Source: Topomyia yanbarensis (Eukaryota; Arthropoda; Insecta; Diptera; Culicidae). Taken from it: a stretch of DNA of 64,000 bases. The notes beneath the pieces are model-generated. The model saw nothing but the letters and a program-made list of their open reading frames with translations. It did no database searches and was not told the DNA's origin. Within the stretch, counting starts at the first letter, position 1; each line of letters opens with the position of its first letter. Positions 1-12,028 of the stretch are shown piece after piece. The position numbers and the translations under genes are program-made. The DNA lies in assembly GCF_030247195.1 (NCBI RefSeq), contig NC_080671.1, forward strand, positions 108,797,845-108,861,844. The letters are read 5' to 3'.

Positions 1-556
1 GTTTTTAGTGCCAATGAAGAAAAAAACATAGAGCTTTTTATACTTTGGCAGTTTTGGTGACTTTTAAAAGCGCCATTTTCGTCGATAATGTTTGTAAAAG
101 TAAGGAAATGAAACGATTAAAAATCTAGTAATTACAAAAATTAGAAATGTTATCTAAACGGCGATTAACGGCAAAAACTAAATATTAAAAGAATGTACAA
201 AAGAGCTAAAACAACAAAATCAACAAAATAAACAAATTTATGTCAATTGTCAAAAAATGTTTAATCGTGAAAAACCAAAACAAAACCTATAAAAATTGAT
301 AAAAGAAAACAGGACACTAGAAAATCAAATTGTGAAGATTAACGAAGTCGAACATTATTGTACAAATGGTGAAAAAAAAAATAAAAAATCGATAGGAAAG
401 TAGGAAAAATTTTAAGAACTAATGAAAATGAAAAAAGCTGCTAAAAAGAATACAAACATCAATATAAAAAATACATAAAACTGAAAAAATCAATAAATCA
501 AGAATAATAAAATTTATTTAACATTAAAAACAAATCATTTAATTCAATAGAAAAAG
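1..556. other. A-rich strand-asymmetric tract
   Basis: The plus strand is very rich in A and poor in C and T, built from loosely repeated words such as GAAAAAT and AATAAA. No gene is visible. The same composition returns at 2814-3424 and over much of 37.75-43.2 kb. Confidence 0.6.
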
Positions 557-1070
557 TAATCAACATAATTGTGAAAATGTCCATTACGTTCTTAGTACAC
601 TTTGCACTTATACACAATGACATGCCAGCCACGAACTTGATGAGCTACGTGTCGACGGTGAAACACTTGAAACAAAAAAATATCATACTCCATTAGCCTA
701 ATCAGCATTAGATCAATGTTATCTGCTTGCTAACTCATTTTGTCATGCGGGGATGGGTATGTGAGGAGGGCGAAAGTCCCATGAACGAACGACTCCCCAG
801 CTTAAATTGGTATGCTTTGTAATATAGTGGTGGTTTAAAGATGATGGGGTTGAAAGGGAGGGGTATGAGGTGGTGGTCTGACGGGTGATTTAAGGAGATT
901 TTTAAAGGAGGGGAGTGAACAGTAGAGGGGGGGGGGGTGTAACCCCTGTCCGTAAACCATCAACTACGCCCCTGTTAAAATCCAGAAACCTTATGCGAGT
1001 CGAAAAAAAAATTTATTAGGTTGACGTTTTTCAGAGTGATTGCATAACCTTTCTATATGAGAAAGGCAAA
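557..1070 (-). mobile_element. Partial copy of the 'CTTTCTCATATAG' repeat family
   Basis: This segment matches the copies at 39.67-40.70 kb (same orientation) and 41.02-42.11 kb (opposite). Shared landmarks are GACATGCCAGCCACGAAC-like sequence near 620, a G-rich run near 930 and the end CTATATGAGAAAGGC at about 1054-1068. The host sequence on either side is duplicated for about 80 bp (about 477-558 and 1069-1150). No transposase is recognisable, so the superfamily is unknown. Confidence 0.65.
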
Positions 1071-1189
1071 AACTGAAAAACTCAATAAATCAAAAATAAT
1101 AAAATTTATTTAACATTAAAAACAAAACATTTAAATCAATAGAAAAGGTAAACAAAACGTAAAATTGCATAAAATTAGAAGAGTATATA

Positions 1190-2811
1190 CAGGGTGTTTG
1201 GTTCATGGTTAAGAACCTCTCGAGGGATGATTGATTGTCATATTTGGAGAAAAAAATCGTTCTGCACTTACCATGAAATCTCAACCGTTAGTAAGTTATT
1301 GAACTTTTTGTGTTAAAAACTTAGTTGTCTTAAAATAGCTCTAACCCAAAAAATATACTTTGTATTTCAAATCTTTTAGATCCATTGGATAGGTGAGAAA
1401 ATTTTTCACTGAAAAATGTTTTCAAATGTTTCAGCTAATGAGGTTAAGTAATCTTTTCACAGTAATTTATTTAAAATTTAACAATTTTGATCGATTTTTC
1501 GTTCACTTCGCGAAAATCTTAAAAGTTAACATCACTATTTTAATAATTCAAATTGTTAGTCTTGAAAAGTTGTATAATTTGTTCTTGGACATGATATACT
1601 TATCTTGTCTTGATTTCATGTGTTTGGGTTATTGAACTTGGATATTTTTAACTCATATTCACTAATACTAGCTCTTATTGAAAAAGTATGGCACTTATTG
1701 TACCTTTTCTTATTTTTATTCGAAAGCCAGGAAAATTTTGCAGAGAAAAATGTATTAATACCTTTCACTTAAGTGAATTTAGTATTCTTTTAGAAGTTAA
1801 TTAGTTTAAAGTTAGTGTTATTATTAGCATTTTCGTTATTTCTTAAAATAGTAAATAATAAACTTTGCCATTTTTATCATGCAATTAATTCATCTAAGCA
1901 AGTTCTACAATTCTTCTTTTGACTCCATTCAATTATCTCTTTTAGTTTCGAAGCAAAATCATTTTGATCTTCTCGTTTCATATGCAAAAACAACGATTTC
2001 GAACCCACTGCATTTGTGATAAGGCGATGCTGTGTTAACTATTAAATTGCAGCGAAATGAAAAGCGATAGGGATAAAGTGTCAAATAACAAGTTGTAGAT
2101 AATATTAAGGGGCACCAAATGAACATCAGTGACGATAAATTTAGGTAAATAATAATTAGAATAATAACAAAAATCACCAAGAAACGCAAGTTTTGAGTTA
2201 TTTTACTAGTAAAAAGTTATGTAGTACGCTTAACTAAAAGATATCTGTACATACATCGAAAGGAAATTTTCTCAGCTTTCCAATAAAGCCCTGATAATAT
2301 CGATATAAAGCACAGTTTTTAGATTAGAGTCATTTAAGTACTTGCAAGTGAATTACAGGAAAAGTTTAGAAGTCAAATTTCAAGGAAACGAGAAGAGATA
2401 GGAATATTATGTTGAAGAACAATTATGAATCGTCCTCAAACCCAACTTTTGGATAATAGATATTGCTATAATCATTATTCATTATTTTAAGAAAATCAGC
2501 AAAAACCTCATCAAAAACACTAATTTTTAACTACTTTACAACTAAAAGGTAATTAAAACTAATTACCTGAAAGATATGAGAACATTATTCAATAGAAATT
2601 TTTTTCACCTTTCCAACGGTACTAAAAGATTTCAAATACAAGGTATACTTTTTGAGTTAGAGGTGTTTTAAGATAAACAAGTTTTTTACACAAAAAGTTC
2701 AATAACTCTGTAACGGTTGAGATTCGATGGTTTGCGTAGAACGATTTTTTGCTCCAAATATGACAGTAAATCACCCCTCGAGAGATTCTTACTCATGAAA
2801 CAAACACCCTG
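1190..2811. mobile_element. TA-flanked DNA element with long terminal inverted repeats
   Basis: The left end CAGGGTGTTTGGTTCATG is answered by CAAACACCCTG at the right. The inverted match, with scattered mismatches, continues for roughly 220 bp on each side. TA dinucleotides at 1188-1189 and 2812-2813 fit a TA target duplication, as in Tc1/mariner-like elements. The AT-rich interior holds no recognisable transposase, so this is probably non-autonomous. Confidence 0.75.
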
Positions 2812-3001
2812 TATAAAAGACAAAAATAAAATTACTATTGAGAAATTTAAAAAATGGACGAACCGGAAAATTTAAAAAAACTGGAAAATTGGAATGCTGA
2901 AAAGACGAAAAAGTAAAGAAATTTGGAACTGTTGAACAAAAACAGAGCAAACAGACAAAATGGAAAATAAAAAAATAGTAGAAAAAAGACAATATGGTAT
3001 A

Positions 3002-3106
3002 CTATCCCTAGTAACAATTGAGGTTTTATGGTAGTTTTATAGCCCCTGATAAAACTTAGATTGTACTTGTAGCGTGCTATAAAACTTCAATTGTTACTTG
3101 GGATAG
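3002..3106. repeat. Small palindromic repeat
   Basis: CTATCCCTAGTAACAATTGA at the left pairs with TCAATTGTTACTTGGGATAG at the right, giving an imperfect hairpin of about 105 bp inside the A-rich tract 2814-3424. A related piece lies near 26.70-26.76 kb. It is probably a miniature TIR element. Confidence 0.55.
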
Positions 3107-3428
3107 ATACACAAAAAATAGAGAAATTAACACGAAGAAAATGAATAAAATGGATTAAATTATTTAAAGAAAAGAAAAAACACTAGAAATGAAGTTTGAA
3201 ATAAATTCAAACAACGACTTATATGTAAAATGAAGAATAAGGGCGCATAGTGTCTAAAATAGATAAATCAAATGATTTTTAGGAAAATAAAAAAATCAAT
3301 GTAAATGTATAGGAAAATGGTCAACTGAAAAATTACTTCCAAAATAGGTTAAATGGAAACAGTGAAGAAATAATAATAACGAATTAAATCTTAAGAAAAA
3401 TGTGTAAAAATAAATAAAATGATATAAA

Positions 3429-4387
3429 CCCTAGAACGTTGCACTTGCGTTTTCCACCCTAGAACGTTGCACTGGGGTACAAATGTACCCCACGCGTTTG
3501 ATGGCAATTTTCGCAGGTAAAAATGCAAACAAAAGAATTATATAATGCATCATTTTCTTCGTTTTTTAATTGCGAAAACAGCTGTGTGAGTACGGAATTT
3601 TTTGAAACAATGATACATAAATTGGTTTGAACAAAAAAATTGAAAAAATCGTGATCTTGACTTTGTTTCACAAAGCTTACTATAACTTTGCGAATTTTTA
3701 ACCGATTTAAAAAAAATGATTCTAAAAGTTGAAAGAATGATCTAAAAACGGTATAACAGGGAATTTCAATTTTTTTGAAAAAGTGCAATTATTTGGAAGA
3801 GTGAAAGTTTTAAGATCGGGTTTTGGAAATTAACACGAAATGGGGCGGAAATTGAAATGAAACAAATATTTCCGATCAGTAATACATTGGTAACACGCAA
3901 CGTTACTGTTACAGCAGTTACTGTGCGCAAATTATACTTGCGAGCCATTGTTTTGAAAAAAATATAGAAATAAACAATAAAACAATAAAAATCAGCGAAA
4001 ATGAGAACATTTCTTTCTATTTCAAAATTAAATTAAATTAATTGAATTAATGATTAAAAACGATGTTATAATACTAATTGTTGCTTACATAATAAAACAA
4101 CCAGTATTTAAACTGGTATTGTCATGAGTCACATTTCCACTGACAGCACGAAACACTAACGGCAACCGTACACTGGGGTACAAATGTACCCCACGCCAAC
4201 TTTGACACCTGTTTCTACGAAGGCTATAAGCGAACTGGCTATAACACCTTTTCCTGCTCTTACTAGGTACTCTAAATTGAATTATTGTTAGGGTCCCAGC
4301 TCGGTAAATGTCAATTTCTCGTCTTCACACGGCTCCAAAGAAAAGAAGGCGTGGGGTACATTCGTACCCCAGTGCAACGTTCTAGGG
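3429..4387. mobile_element. piggyBac-like non-autonomous element (TTAA type)
   Basis: The left end CCCTAGAACGTTGCAC is inverted at the right as GTGCAACGTTCTAGGG. TTAA follows the right end (4388-4391), and the left end has the near-match TAAA (3425-3428). The palindromic motif GGGGTACAAATGTACCCC lies inside both ends (the right one with one change) and again near 4171. The left end motif occurs twice, at 3429 and 3457. No transposase is visible. TTAA targets and CCC ends are typical of piggyBac; the family assignment is inference. Confidence 0.65.
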
Positions 4388-4489
4388 TTAAATTAACAAT
4401 GGGAAAAAATAAAACTACGAAAAACGGAAAGCTAAAAACTAGAAAGTAAGGAAGAAAATAGGAGAACGGTAAAAAATTAAACAATAAGA

Positions 4490-6720
4490 CAAATTTGTTT
4501 GTCTTATTGTTTAATTGAATTCGCAAAAGCCTCCCTTCTTCATATTGTGACAAATTCTAGATTCCTGTCCACTTCGCTTGAAATTTTTGAAATTGGTACT
4601 ATGGGAAAATATGGAGGAAATTATATATTTAAAGCTACAACTTTTGCAGTACCCAAGTAACCAATAAGCATTATAACGTAGCCTAATATCTGCTTTAGAT
4701 CCACATATAAAGCTGTCTATAAAGAGCCGTGACGCCCTAAATACTAATATAAAGCTGGTATTATGCCAGAAAAGTGCTATTACTCTGCGAAGATTAACAG
4801 AGCTCTTTTCTGCAGTACTAATGCTATTATATAGCACCAGCGTGCAAATGTCAAATTTGAAAGCCTAATATTGGCACTACTAATGCTTTTAGAAAGCTTC
4901 GGTTGACTGTCATTGTCCGGTTTTAAAACCTTATCTTATGATTTCGGTATGATGAGCAAAAAGGAAAAATGTTAAAATTAAATGTTCTGTTTAAAACCGT
5001 AATTGACTCTTATATCTTTAATGAGTTTTCGTTCTCACATGATATGAATGTTTTACGAAAACTACCTTTAGTAAATCTCGAACTGAGGTACCTTGCCTCG
5101 TCCTTCAAGGTAAGTGCGCTGCGTTTGCTCCCTGGACTATATTGCATATGTTCGATTGAAATGAAATATGCCGAATATAATCTTCAAGAAGAGCTGCATA
5201 ACAAATAAACCCACAGCATTACAATAGCATTATATAGGCTTTTTATTTGCTCTATAATGGCACTAAGTGCACTTGTAAAGCTTACATGCTTTAAAGATCC
5301 ATGAAGCATGTACGCGTTATATCAGCTTCATATACACATAAAGAGCAAGCGATAAATGCTATATGTTGGCTGTGCAGTTATGCATTTATTGATGCTAATA
5401 TAGAACTTTATTGCATTGTTAATGCTGTAATAGAGTTTCAATGCAGCATTAGTGCAAATGTATAGCCAATATAGTGCAATGGCTTAATGTTTATGGTTAC
5501 TTTGGGTAGCAATCAGAAAATTACGATTTATACCTCTTTTTAAAGAAAATAATATTTGAACGGAAGTATCTTTTTTTTCAGAAAAATTCGGAAAGGTTGG
5601 GTACTGGGTGATTTTGGCCCCAAAATTCCCTATTTTTAATAATTTCTCTGCTCCGTGATGCAAATCATACATATTTTGCAGTTTTTCTAATGTGAAAAAA
5701 TCGCAGAAATCGAACCTTTTTGTCCGAATACGAGAAGTTGGGGCTATAGGGCCTTTTGTCATACATATATCTCTATTATTCTTCAATTAATTTTCAAAAA
5801 ATGTAACTTGTTGAACGTGGAAAATTCTTGGAAATACAACAAAAATAGAGTCGTTAGCGGTAAAATTCGGAAACATCATTTTTTTTTTACTTTAACTCTA
5901 CAAATCACATTTTTTTCATTAAATGTCCTAATACCTCAACTTCTCCTATTTTTCCAGGAATGAAACATTTCGCATGTGATCTTTAAGCGTATTTTACACA
6001 AAACGTAGTAAATTGTTTAAGAATTTTGTTGCTAAATGGAGTTAATATGTGCGATTTTATAATAAAAATGTGAAATCAAGACTATATGTAAGATAATTTG
6101 TTGTTTCTGAATTTTACCGGTAACGAACCTTTTTTTATTTTGTTCCTAAGAATTTTCCACGTTTAACAAGTTACATTTTATGAAAATTGATTGAAGAATA
6201 ATAGAGATATCTGCACGAGAATATGATAAAATTTAATATTAATGACAAAAGGCCTTATAACCCTAACTTCTTGTATTCGGACAAAGTGAAAAAAAGATTC
6301 CGTTCGATTTATGAGATTTTTTCACATTGGAAAAACTGCAAAATATGCATGAATTGCATCATGGAGCATAAAAAATATTAGAAATAGGGGATTTTGGGGA
6401 CAAAAAGACCCAGTACCCCACTTTCTTGTAATTTTCTAGAAACAGAAATATCTCCATTCAAATACTAGGGTTATTTCCCTTAAAAAGAGGTATAAATTGT
6501 AATTTTCAGATTGCCCCTTAAAAGGTTATAGCATTTACTATATTTTTCCTCCATATTTTTCCATAGCACCAATTTTAAAAATTTCAAGCGAAGTGGGCGA
6601 GAGTCTAGAATTATCCAAATAATGTGAAATTTGGCATCTAAGCTTACTTTGACATTTGTCACAATATGAGAGGGGGGCTTTGAGAATTAATAAACAAAAT
6701 TTTTTCAATGCCCTATTGTA
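4490..6720. mobile_element. Foldback element, left arm interrupted by another element
   Basis: Sequence at about 4490-4651 plus 5509-5900 is the inverted counterpart of about 6100-6720. Landmarks are the block around CAAGCGAAGTGGGCGAGAG at the right, its inverse near 4570, and the paired phrases near 5810 and 6160. The left arm is split by the TIR element 4652-5506. A partial copy of the right arm lies at 59.99-60.34 kb. No open frame is convincing. Confidence 0.65.
4652..5506. mobile_element. TA-flanked miniature TIR element nested in the foldback arm
   Basis: CCCAAGTAACCAATAAGCAT at the left is mirrored by GGTTACTTTGGG at the right, with TA at 4650-4651 and 5507-5508. The interior is built from short variants of AGCATTATATAGC. 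Removing it rejoins the two parts of the left arm of the surrounding foldback element, so it inserted later. Confidence 0.7.
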
Positions 6721-6740
6721 TAAATATAATACTTCAGTTA

Positions 6741-7686
6741 GAGTAAGGTGGGGCAAATCCGACCGTTGGGTAAACCCGACCCCCTCTGTTATCGAAAATC
6801 GGAAGCACTACTCGAACTAATATCAATGTGGTCGTGTAGGGCATCGAAAATAATCATAATGGTGGCATGACAGCATTTTATTAGTCTATGCTCAAAAGAC
6901 AATAAGTGTGTTTTTACAACTTTTGATTTAATTTTTGTACATCATTGACTACAGGATATTTCTGATTGTTAAAGTGATTGCATAAAAAATGTTAGCGGAT
7001 TTAATTTTTTGGATTAAAGTCCTACAAAGAGCATAAATGAATTTAGTCCAACTTTTTTCATATTTTTTTTAATTGTATCGTATCGAAAAATGACACAAAT
7101 GGGACAAAACTGACCTCTAAATAGTGGGGTAAATCCGACCGCTTTTTTCTAAGAAACTATTTATTTATCAAATTGAAATATATTTTTATTACTTTTTAGC
7201 ACAATGGTAATGTTTTTTTGCGCAATGTTTCATAATTACAAATGAAAGACACAAAAACGTGATGAATATAGTTTTCGTCGAGCAATTGCTCCGATGCAAA
7301 TGGGAATATCTTTACGTGATACTGCTCGTGATTTTGACACTCCAAGGTTGACATTGAATTCCATTTTCTTCATGTTTCAATTCAATAACATAACATTCAT
7401 AGATTTATCATTGAAAAACCATAAAATTTGGGTAATATCTGTAATAAATCAACCAAAAACATAGGCGGTCGGGTTTACCCCACCATTTTTGAAAACAGCG
7501 AGAATGAAATTCTTCGTAAAACGCTTGTATCTCAAAATTTGCCCAAGATGCGAATGAAATGCTATACTTAGAAAGTTGCCCAGAAGTCTAACCTTTAATT
7601 TGGTATATAAAACGACTTGATCTGATGTAAAATGAGCATTTTACAGCCAAAACCATTTACTAGGTCGGATTTGCCCCGCCTTACCC
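6741..7686 (+). mobile_element. pogo-like DNA transposon remnant
   Basis: Terminal inverted repeats GGTGGGGCAAATCCGACC (left) and GGTCGGATTTGCCCCGCC (right) sit between TA dinucleotides at 6739-6740 and 7687-7688. Between them, near 7250-7360, a plus-strand frame reads a short helix-turn-helix of the psq/CENP-B type, with AIAPMQMGISLRDTARDF followed by PRLTLN. That domain is the N-terminal DNA-binding part of pogo-group transposases. The DDE domain is not visible, so the copy is deleted and not functional. The pogo assignment rests on the TA target plus the HTH. Confidence 0.65.
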
Positions 7687-7699
7687 TATATATTTCCAT

Positions 7700-8147
7700 A
7701 TATACGAAAATCTTGGCTCAAAATTGTTTTATTCAATGTTGAGTTACATGTTGTTTTTCATAATGAAGTTTCCTGCCTCAGATAATTTTCTAAACGTTTC
7801 CAGTGCTACATTACACCACATCGCACACTGTAAGCCAATCGGAATGGTATTTTTACGTAGTGTCATTGTTCACTTCTGTGGTTCTCTTATTCAACTGCTC
7901 AGCTGGGGAAACAAAACCATACAGTTTGTGCAGTGGACAAGCAACAAAGCGGTAGTTGGAATTGATGTTCATGCTTCGGCTCTGAGCATAACTGAAATAT
8001 ATTTTTTTTAAATTGAAGCATCTCAGAAGTGTTTTTTACTTTTTTGACAAAAATATTCCAATTTCGGTATACTATCGATACTGAGGGTTTCAATACAGAG
8101 GTACCGGTTCTCAACAAAAAGTGTTGGTACTAGGAACCCTAGGTAAA
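7700..8147 (-). repeat. Fragment related to the TACCGG-repeat element
   Basis: The last 150 bases, read on the minus strand (from CCTAGGGTTCCTAGTACC), parallel the left end of the element at 32.93-34.14 kb, including GAGAACCGGTACC and a CCCTCAGTA phrase. The far end is not recognisable. The rest of the segment holds no gene I can support. Confidence 0.45.
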
Positions 8148-8288
8148 ACTTGTTATGCTTTAAATAATCATTTTTGCGAAGTGATTCTTTACAATTTTCA
8201 TTGAATGTAATTCTATATCTGTTTATATCACTAACCAGTAATCAGGGACTCCGAGTGGTCCTAAGACGGTTCTGCAATCCGGCCAATG

Positions 8289-9986
8289 CACAGTGGGACG
8301 AGCCCGGACTTAAGTCCATATATGAAGGTTATGCGATATTCTCACTAGTATTTTTCTCGTAACAGCTGAGCCATCAGAGACATTTTCGCGAGATTTTAGG
8401 TGATTTGAATGCAAAATGAATTTTTAACAGCTTTTTGAAGGGCATAACTCAAGTGTTTTTTGCATTATTTGACCATAGGAACTACATACGGTTATTCTCG
8501 TTTTTCAAAGAAAAGGTTGATTTTATGAATTGCATTACTTCACCAAAATTATCCGTGTGATAAAATTACATCGTAAAATCGCCAAAAATAAGTCACTAGT
8601 TGGTTTAGTTAGTGTTTAGATAACTGTTTGTCATGAATTTTTATTGAATTCGAACTTCTAAAGCGAAAACAACAACGACGACCGCGAATTCCCGCAATCA
8701 CACTATACTCATTCGAAAGCTTTTCATTTTTTCTTTAAAATGAGCCTATGCTAGTTTTGCGAAAACTTGCGATAAGCAGTCAAAATTTGAAAAAACTGAG
8801 AATGGAGACGCATGGTTATTAATTATATTTAATTTGAATATTCACTTTATAACTAGAATAATGACACTAATTTATGCACTACTTTCAAATAGCATTTAGA
8901 GCATGATCTACAAGGGTTTTACTAGTGATCAAGAGTAAGGAGCCGAGTGGGAAGTATGGTTTTTAAGTGGTAAAGGAATTAAGAATGTTTAACCGTTGTG
9001 TGTCCGACGCGGTACCCGGGTACCTTTTTAAGTTTCAATTAATGAAATTCCTCTGTTTTATCCATAGCTGGAAATTGAAACTTTGTGACATCTTAGAACT
9101 TCACTAAGTCAAGCTTTTGGGTTAATAATAACATTTGGTGAGACTGTTTTATCCGAGTTTGCATAGCACTGATATAACTTAAGGGTATGCGATATTATCC
9201 AAATAAAATAAGACCATTTTTAAATGAACCATATACGCGAAAAAAGGATTTTAGATTTATTTTTATTTAAGGTATGAAATAAGCAATCTAAGTAACTTAA
9301 AACACACCTGCGAAAACAAAATCGTTAACCATCTTGTTGATTAGTGAATGTAAATCAATATTCCACTAAGACGCTCAAAATGTTTGCTTTGAAAATGAAA
9401 GAAAATGTAGTTTTCATACCAAGTACCCCACTAATGAATTAAAAGTCCAAAATTAGTCGATCACATCTTATTTGATCCTTAAAAATAATATAATCATTTC
9501 TGAAGCCCCATAATGAGATGTCAATCAATTCGTTTCAATACGGAAAATAAATTCCAAAATTACAATTGAAAGAAATCATTATGAAAGACACTTTTACTTT
9601 TGAGTCACTCTAATAAGTAGTAAAGTTAATTTCTATTTTTATAACCAACATAGGAATTCATCGCACAAAAATGTCTTTAAAAAAATTTTGAGCCTTCACA
9701 ACAAAATAATTATTTTTGAGCCACCCTAATGTATAATGATTTTTTTTTACAAATGTTAATATCAAAAACGATTTAGCACACGAAAATTAATATACACAAA
9801 TTTTAAGGACGATTTAAAAAAATATATTTTTGAGACACCCTAATGAATAGTAAATGTTTATTTTTGAGATGTTTTAATATCGAAAACGAATTCAACGTAC
9901 CAAAATTACATAAAAACGTCCTATATGAACCGATACGGAAAAGTTTGGACTTTAGTCCACATTTTGTTCTAAGTCGTGCCACTGTG
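8289..9986. mobile_element. TIR element with internal tandem repeats
   Basis: CACAGTGGGACGA at the left is mirrored by TCGTGCCACTGTG at the right, and both ends carry a GGACTTAAGTCC-like palindrome about 20 bp inside. CAATG flanks both sides and may be the target duplication. Near 9598, 9714 and 9828 a unit of about 115 bp starting TTTTGAGNCACCCTAATG is tandemly repeated and decayed. No transposase is seen. A hAT relationship is possible but unproven. Confidence 0.5.
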
Positions 9987-10740
9987 CAATGTCCCGACTA
10001 TGGCCGATTGAGGGATAGTAGTCAATTGCGAATGATAAACTAAGATAGATGATGGAACTTCAAGCGACGAGAAGGAGTTCAAGCTGAAATAGAATTCGAC
10101 TGTCAAATGATGGTGTAAAGGACAATGAGCTGTACTCGGAGAAAAGTTCGAGCAATGTGATATCGTCAGCGGAAAGGTTAACACAATGGTCTTCATTTAA
10201 CTTAGATTGTCATGTCCGAATTTTCTCATGTTCAACCTTCACTTGCCAATGCCAGCGAAGAAATACGAACGAAACATATAGACTCCGACAAAATTTTCAA
10301 CAATTTCCGACTCAGTGATTTCTTCTGTCCACTTCAGCTCGGCTACCATCCCATGGCGACCACGGAAACGGGGAGGAAGAAACGAAGCTGAAACCTACAC
10401 CGGCCGGCGGCACCGGGAAACCGGGCAATAAAATCACTCGAGAAGCGGAAAGATAAAAATCTTCCAGACAAGAGCGAAATTAGATAAATGAAAACTCTCT
10501 AGCGCAAGCTAATATAATCACTTTTAAATAGTCTTACCTACCCTGCTACATCACGTAGCTATCTGCGTTACGAAGGGCCTAGGTTTTAGTTGTCGAGAAG
10601 GCCGTCGCCAGCGGAGGCATTACAGTCCACTTCACGTATAAGGGGCGGATCGCTAACTCCAAATTGGTGCTAATTGCTTGCCAAAGTCAATGAAGTTTTT
10701 CGATTGCATTAGATACGAATCGTATAGCCGTTTGATTAAT
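9987..10740. other. Unique, GC-richer intergenic or intronic stretch
   Basis: From about 10.2 kb the base composition becomes more balanced, and no match to the window's repeat families was noticed. No open frame reads like a known protein. The stretch leads into the splice-like site near 10.77 kb. Confidence 0.4.
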
Positions 10741-10815
10741 GTTTTGTTGTTTTTCTCTCTCTTTATTTCAGGTATGTACCACCACCACCACCATCATGGT
10801 TTGGGTTCAGGTTAG
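10741..10815 (+). promoter_or_regulatory. Candidate recursive splice site or short terminal exon
   Basis: A strong polypyrimidine tract (TTTTTCTCTCTCTTTATTTC) ends in CAG at 10769-10771 and is followed at once by GTATGT, a good 5' splice site. A juxtaposed acceptor and donor is the signature of recursive splicing (ratchet) sites known from long Drosophila introns. Alternatively, 10772-10815 is a short last exon reading MYHHHHHHGLGSG then TAG. The sequence cannot decide between these, and chance remains possible. Confidence 0.35.
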
Positions 10816-11019
10816 AGCTGCTGTCGCGGAACGTGATCACTGACAGCGCCTTAGTAAATATTGATAGGATAATGTTTTTTTAAGAAAATGTTTGCATTGG
10901 TTTCGTTATCTACCCGATGAAAAGGAAGTATTAAAATTTAAGCAGAATATATTATTTGATACAAGTTGACGACTCGAACAAATGTTGGCAGTACCCTCTC
11001 AGATTTTAATGAAATTTTC

Positions 11020-11459
11020 TGTACATGATAACACAGCGAACAGACATCCATGATCGAACAAAAATATTTAAAAAACGTGTGAAAACATTTTAATTAATAT
11101 ACGATAAACACTAGCGCCGCCACACCAACCTATCCCAACTAACCGTCAAATCCAATCCGGAACCGGTTCGAAATCCTGAATGGATTCAGTATGGAATCTT
11201 GCTAAAAAAAACAACCGATTCCGACTCTATCGGTTGATGCATTTGAGCTGGAATTCATGCTGGAAGTCCGAACCGGTTCCGGACTAGTTTGACTGGGTAG
11301 AAGAATAACCGCTGTCAATTCTGTCGAACTCAGCCACAAAAAAAACATGACGACAGTAGCGCACCTGGTTTGGATATCCCAACTACCTTCGAAACCGTCA
11401 GAGATTTTACACAAGTTAAATGCTGAAGATGGACGTCTGTTCTCGGTGATGATAGCTTA
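11020..11459. mobile_element. Small TIR element nested in the left arm
   Basis: GAACAGACATCCATGATC near 11038 is mirrored by GATGGACGTCTGTTC near 11428. The interior has its own inverted pair around CCGGAACCGGTTCG (about 11158) and CGAACCGGTTCCGG (about 11270). Removing it joins the arm sequence of the surrounding composite element. Exact ends are uncertain by about 15 bp. Confidence 0.5.
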
Positions 11460-12028
11460 GTCACAAAAAGCCACTTTGCATACTTTGTTTTTCCAAAAAT
11501 GATCTAGACTGACTTTCGAAAAGGGTCAAACTTCTTTTTACCATTTTTTTGTTCAAAAAGCTATAGTCTAAAAATGAGAAATCCTGCAAAAAATGCTGTA
11601 GGAGTGATTTTCAAAAAATTAGTCAAATTTTTGAATAAAAATATTGATTTGGATGAAATTTTGTTATTAAGTTGGGCACTTTTAAGGAAAAAAGTTATTT
11701 GAAAAAAACTTTTCCTTGTCCAAACTGATTTTTTCCAATGTATTTTTATTGAAAACTTAACCAATGAAGGTCATATTCATCTCAGAATCCAGTTTCCCAA
11801 CTGCTAATTGCCTAATTCATGCAAAAAGTATCAGTAACGAATTTGGCATATATTCATAACAAGCTTGAATGTAAACTTTCAGATGAGCACAATAATTAAT
11901 TAACACTAATAGGCTTCTACTATTACATTTTTTTAAATAATTAGCATTACATTAAAATATTTGGCTAAATAAAATGGTATATTTCTATGATGGTAGCAAT
12001 TTTTCGGAACTGAAATATTTAAAAATCT

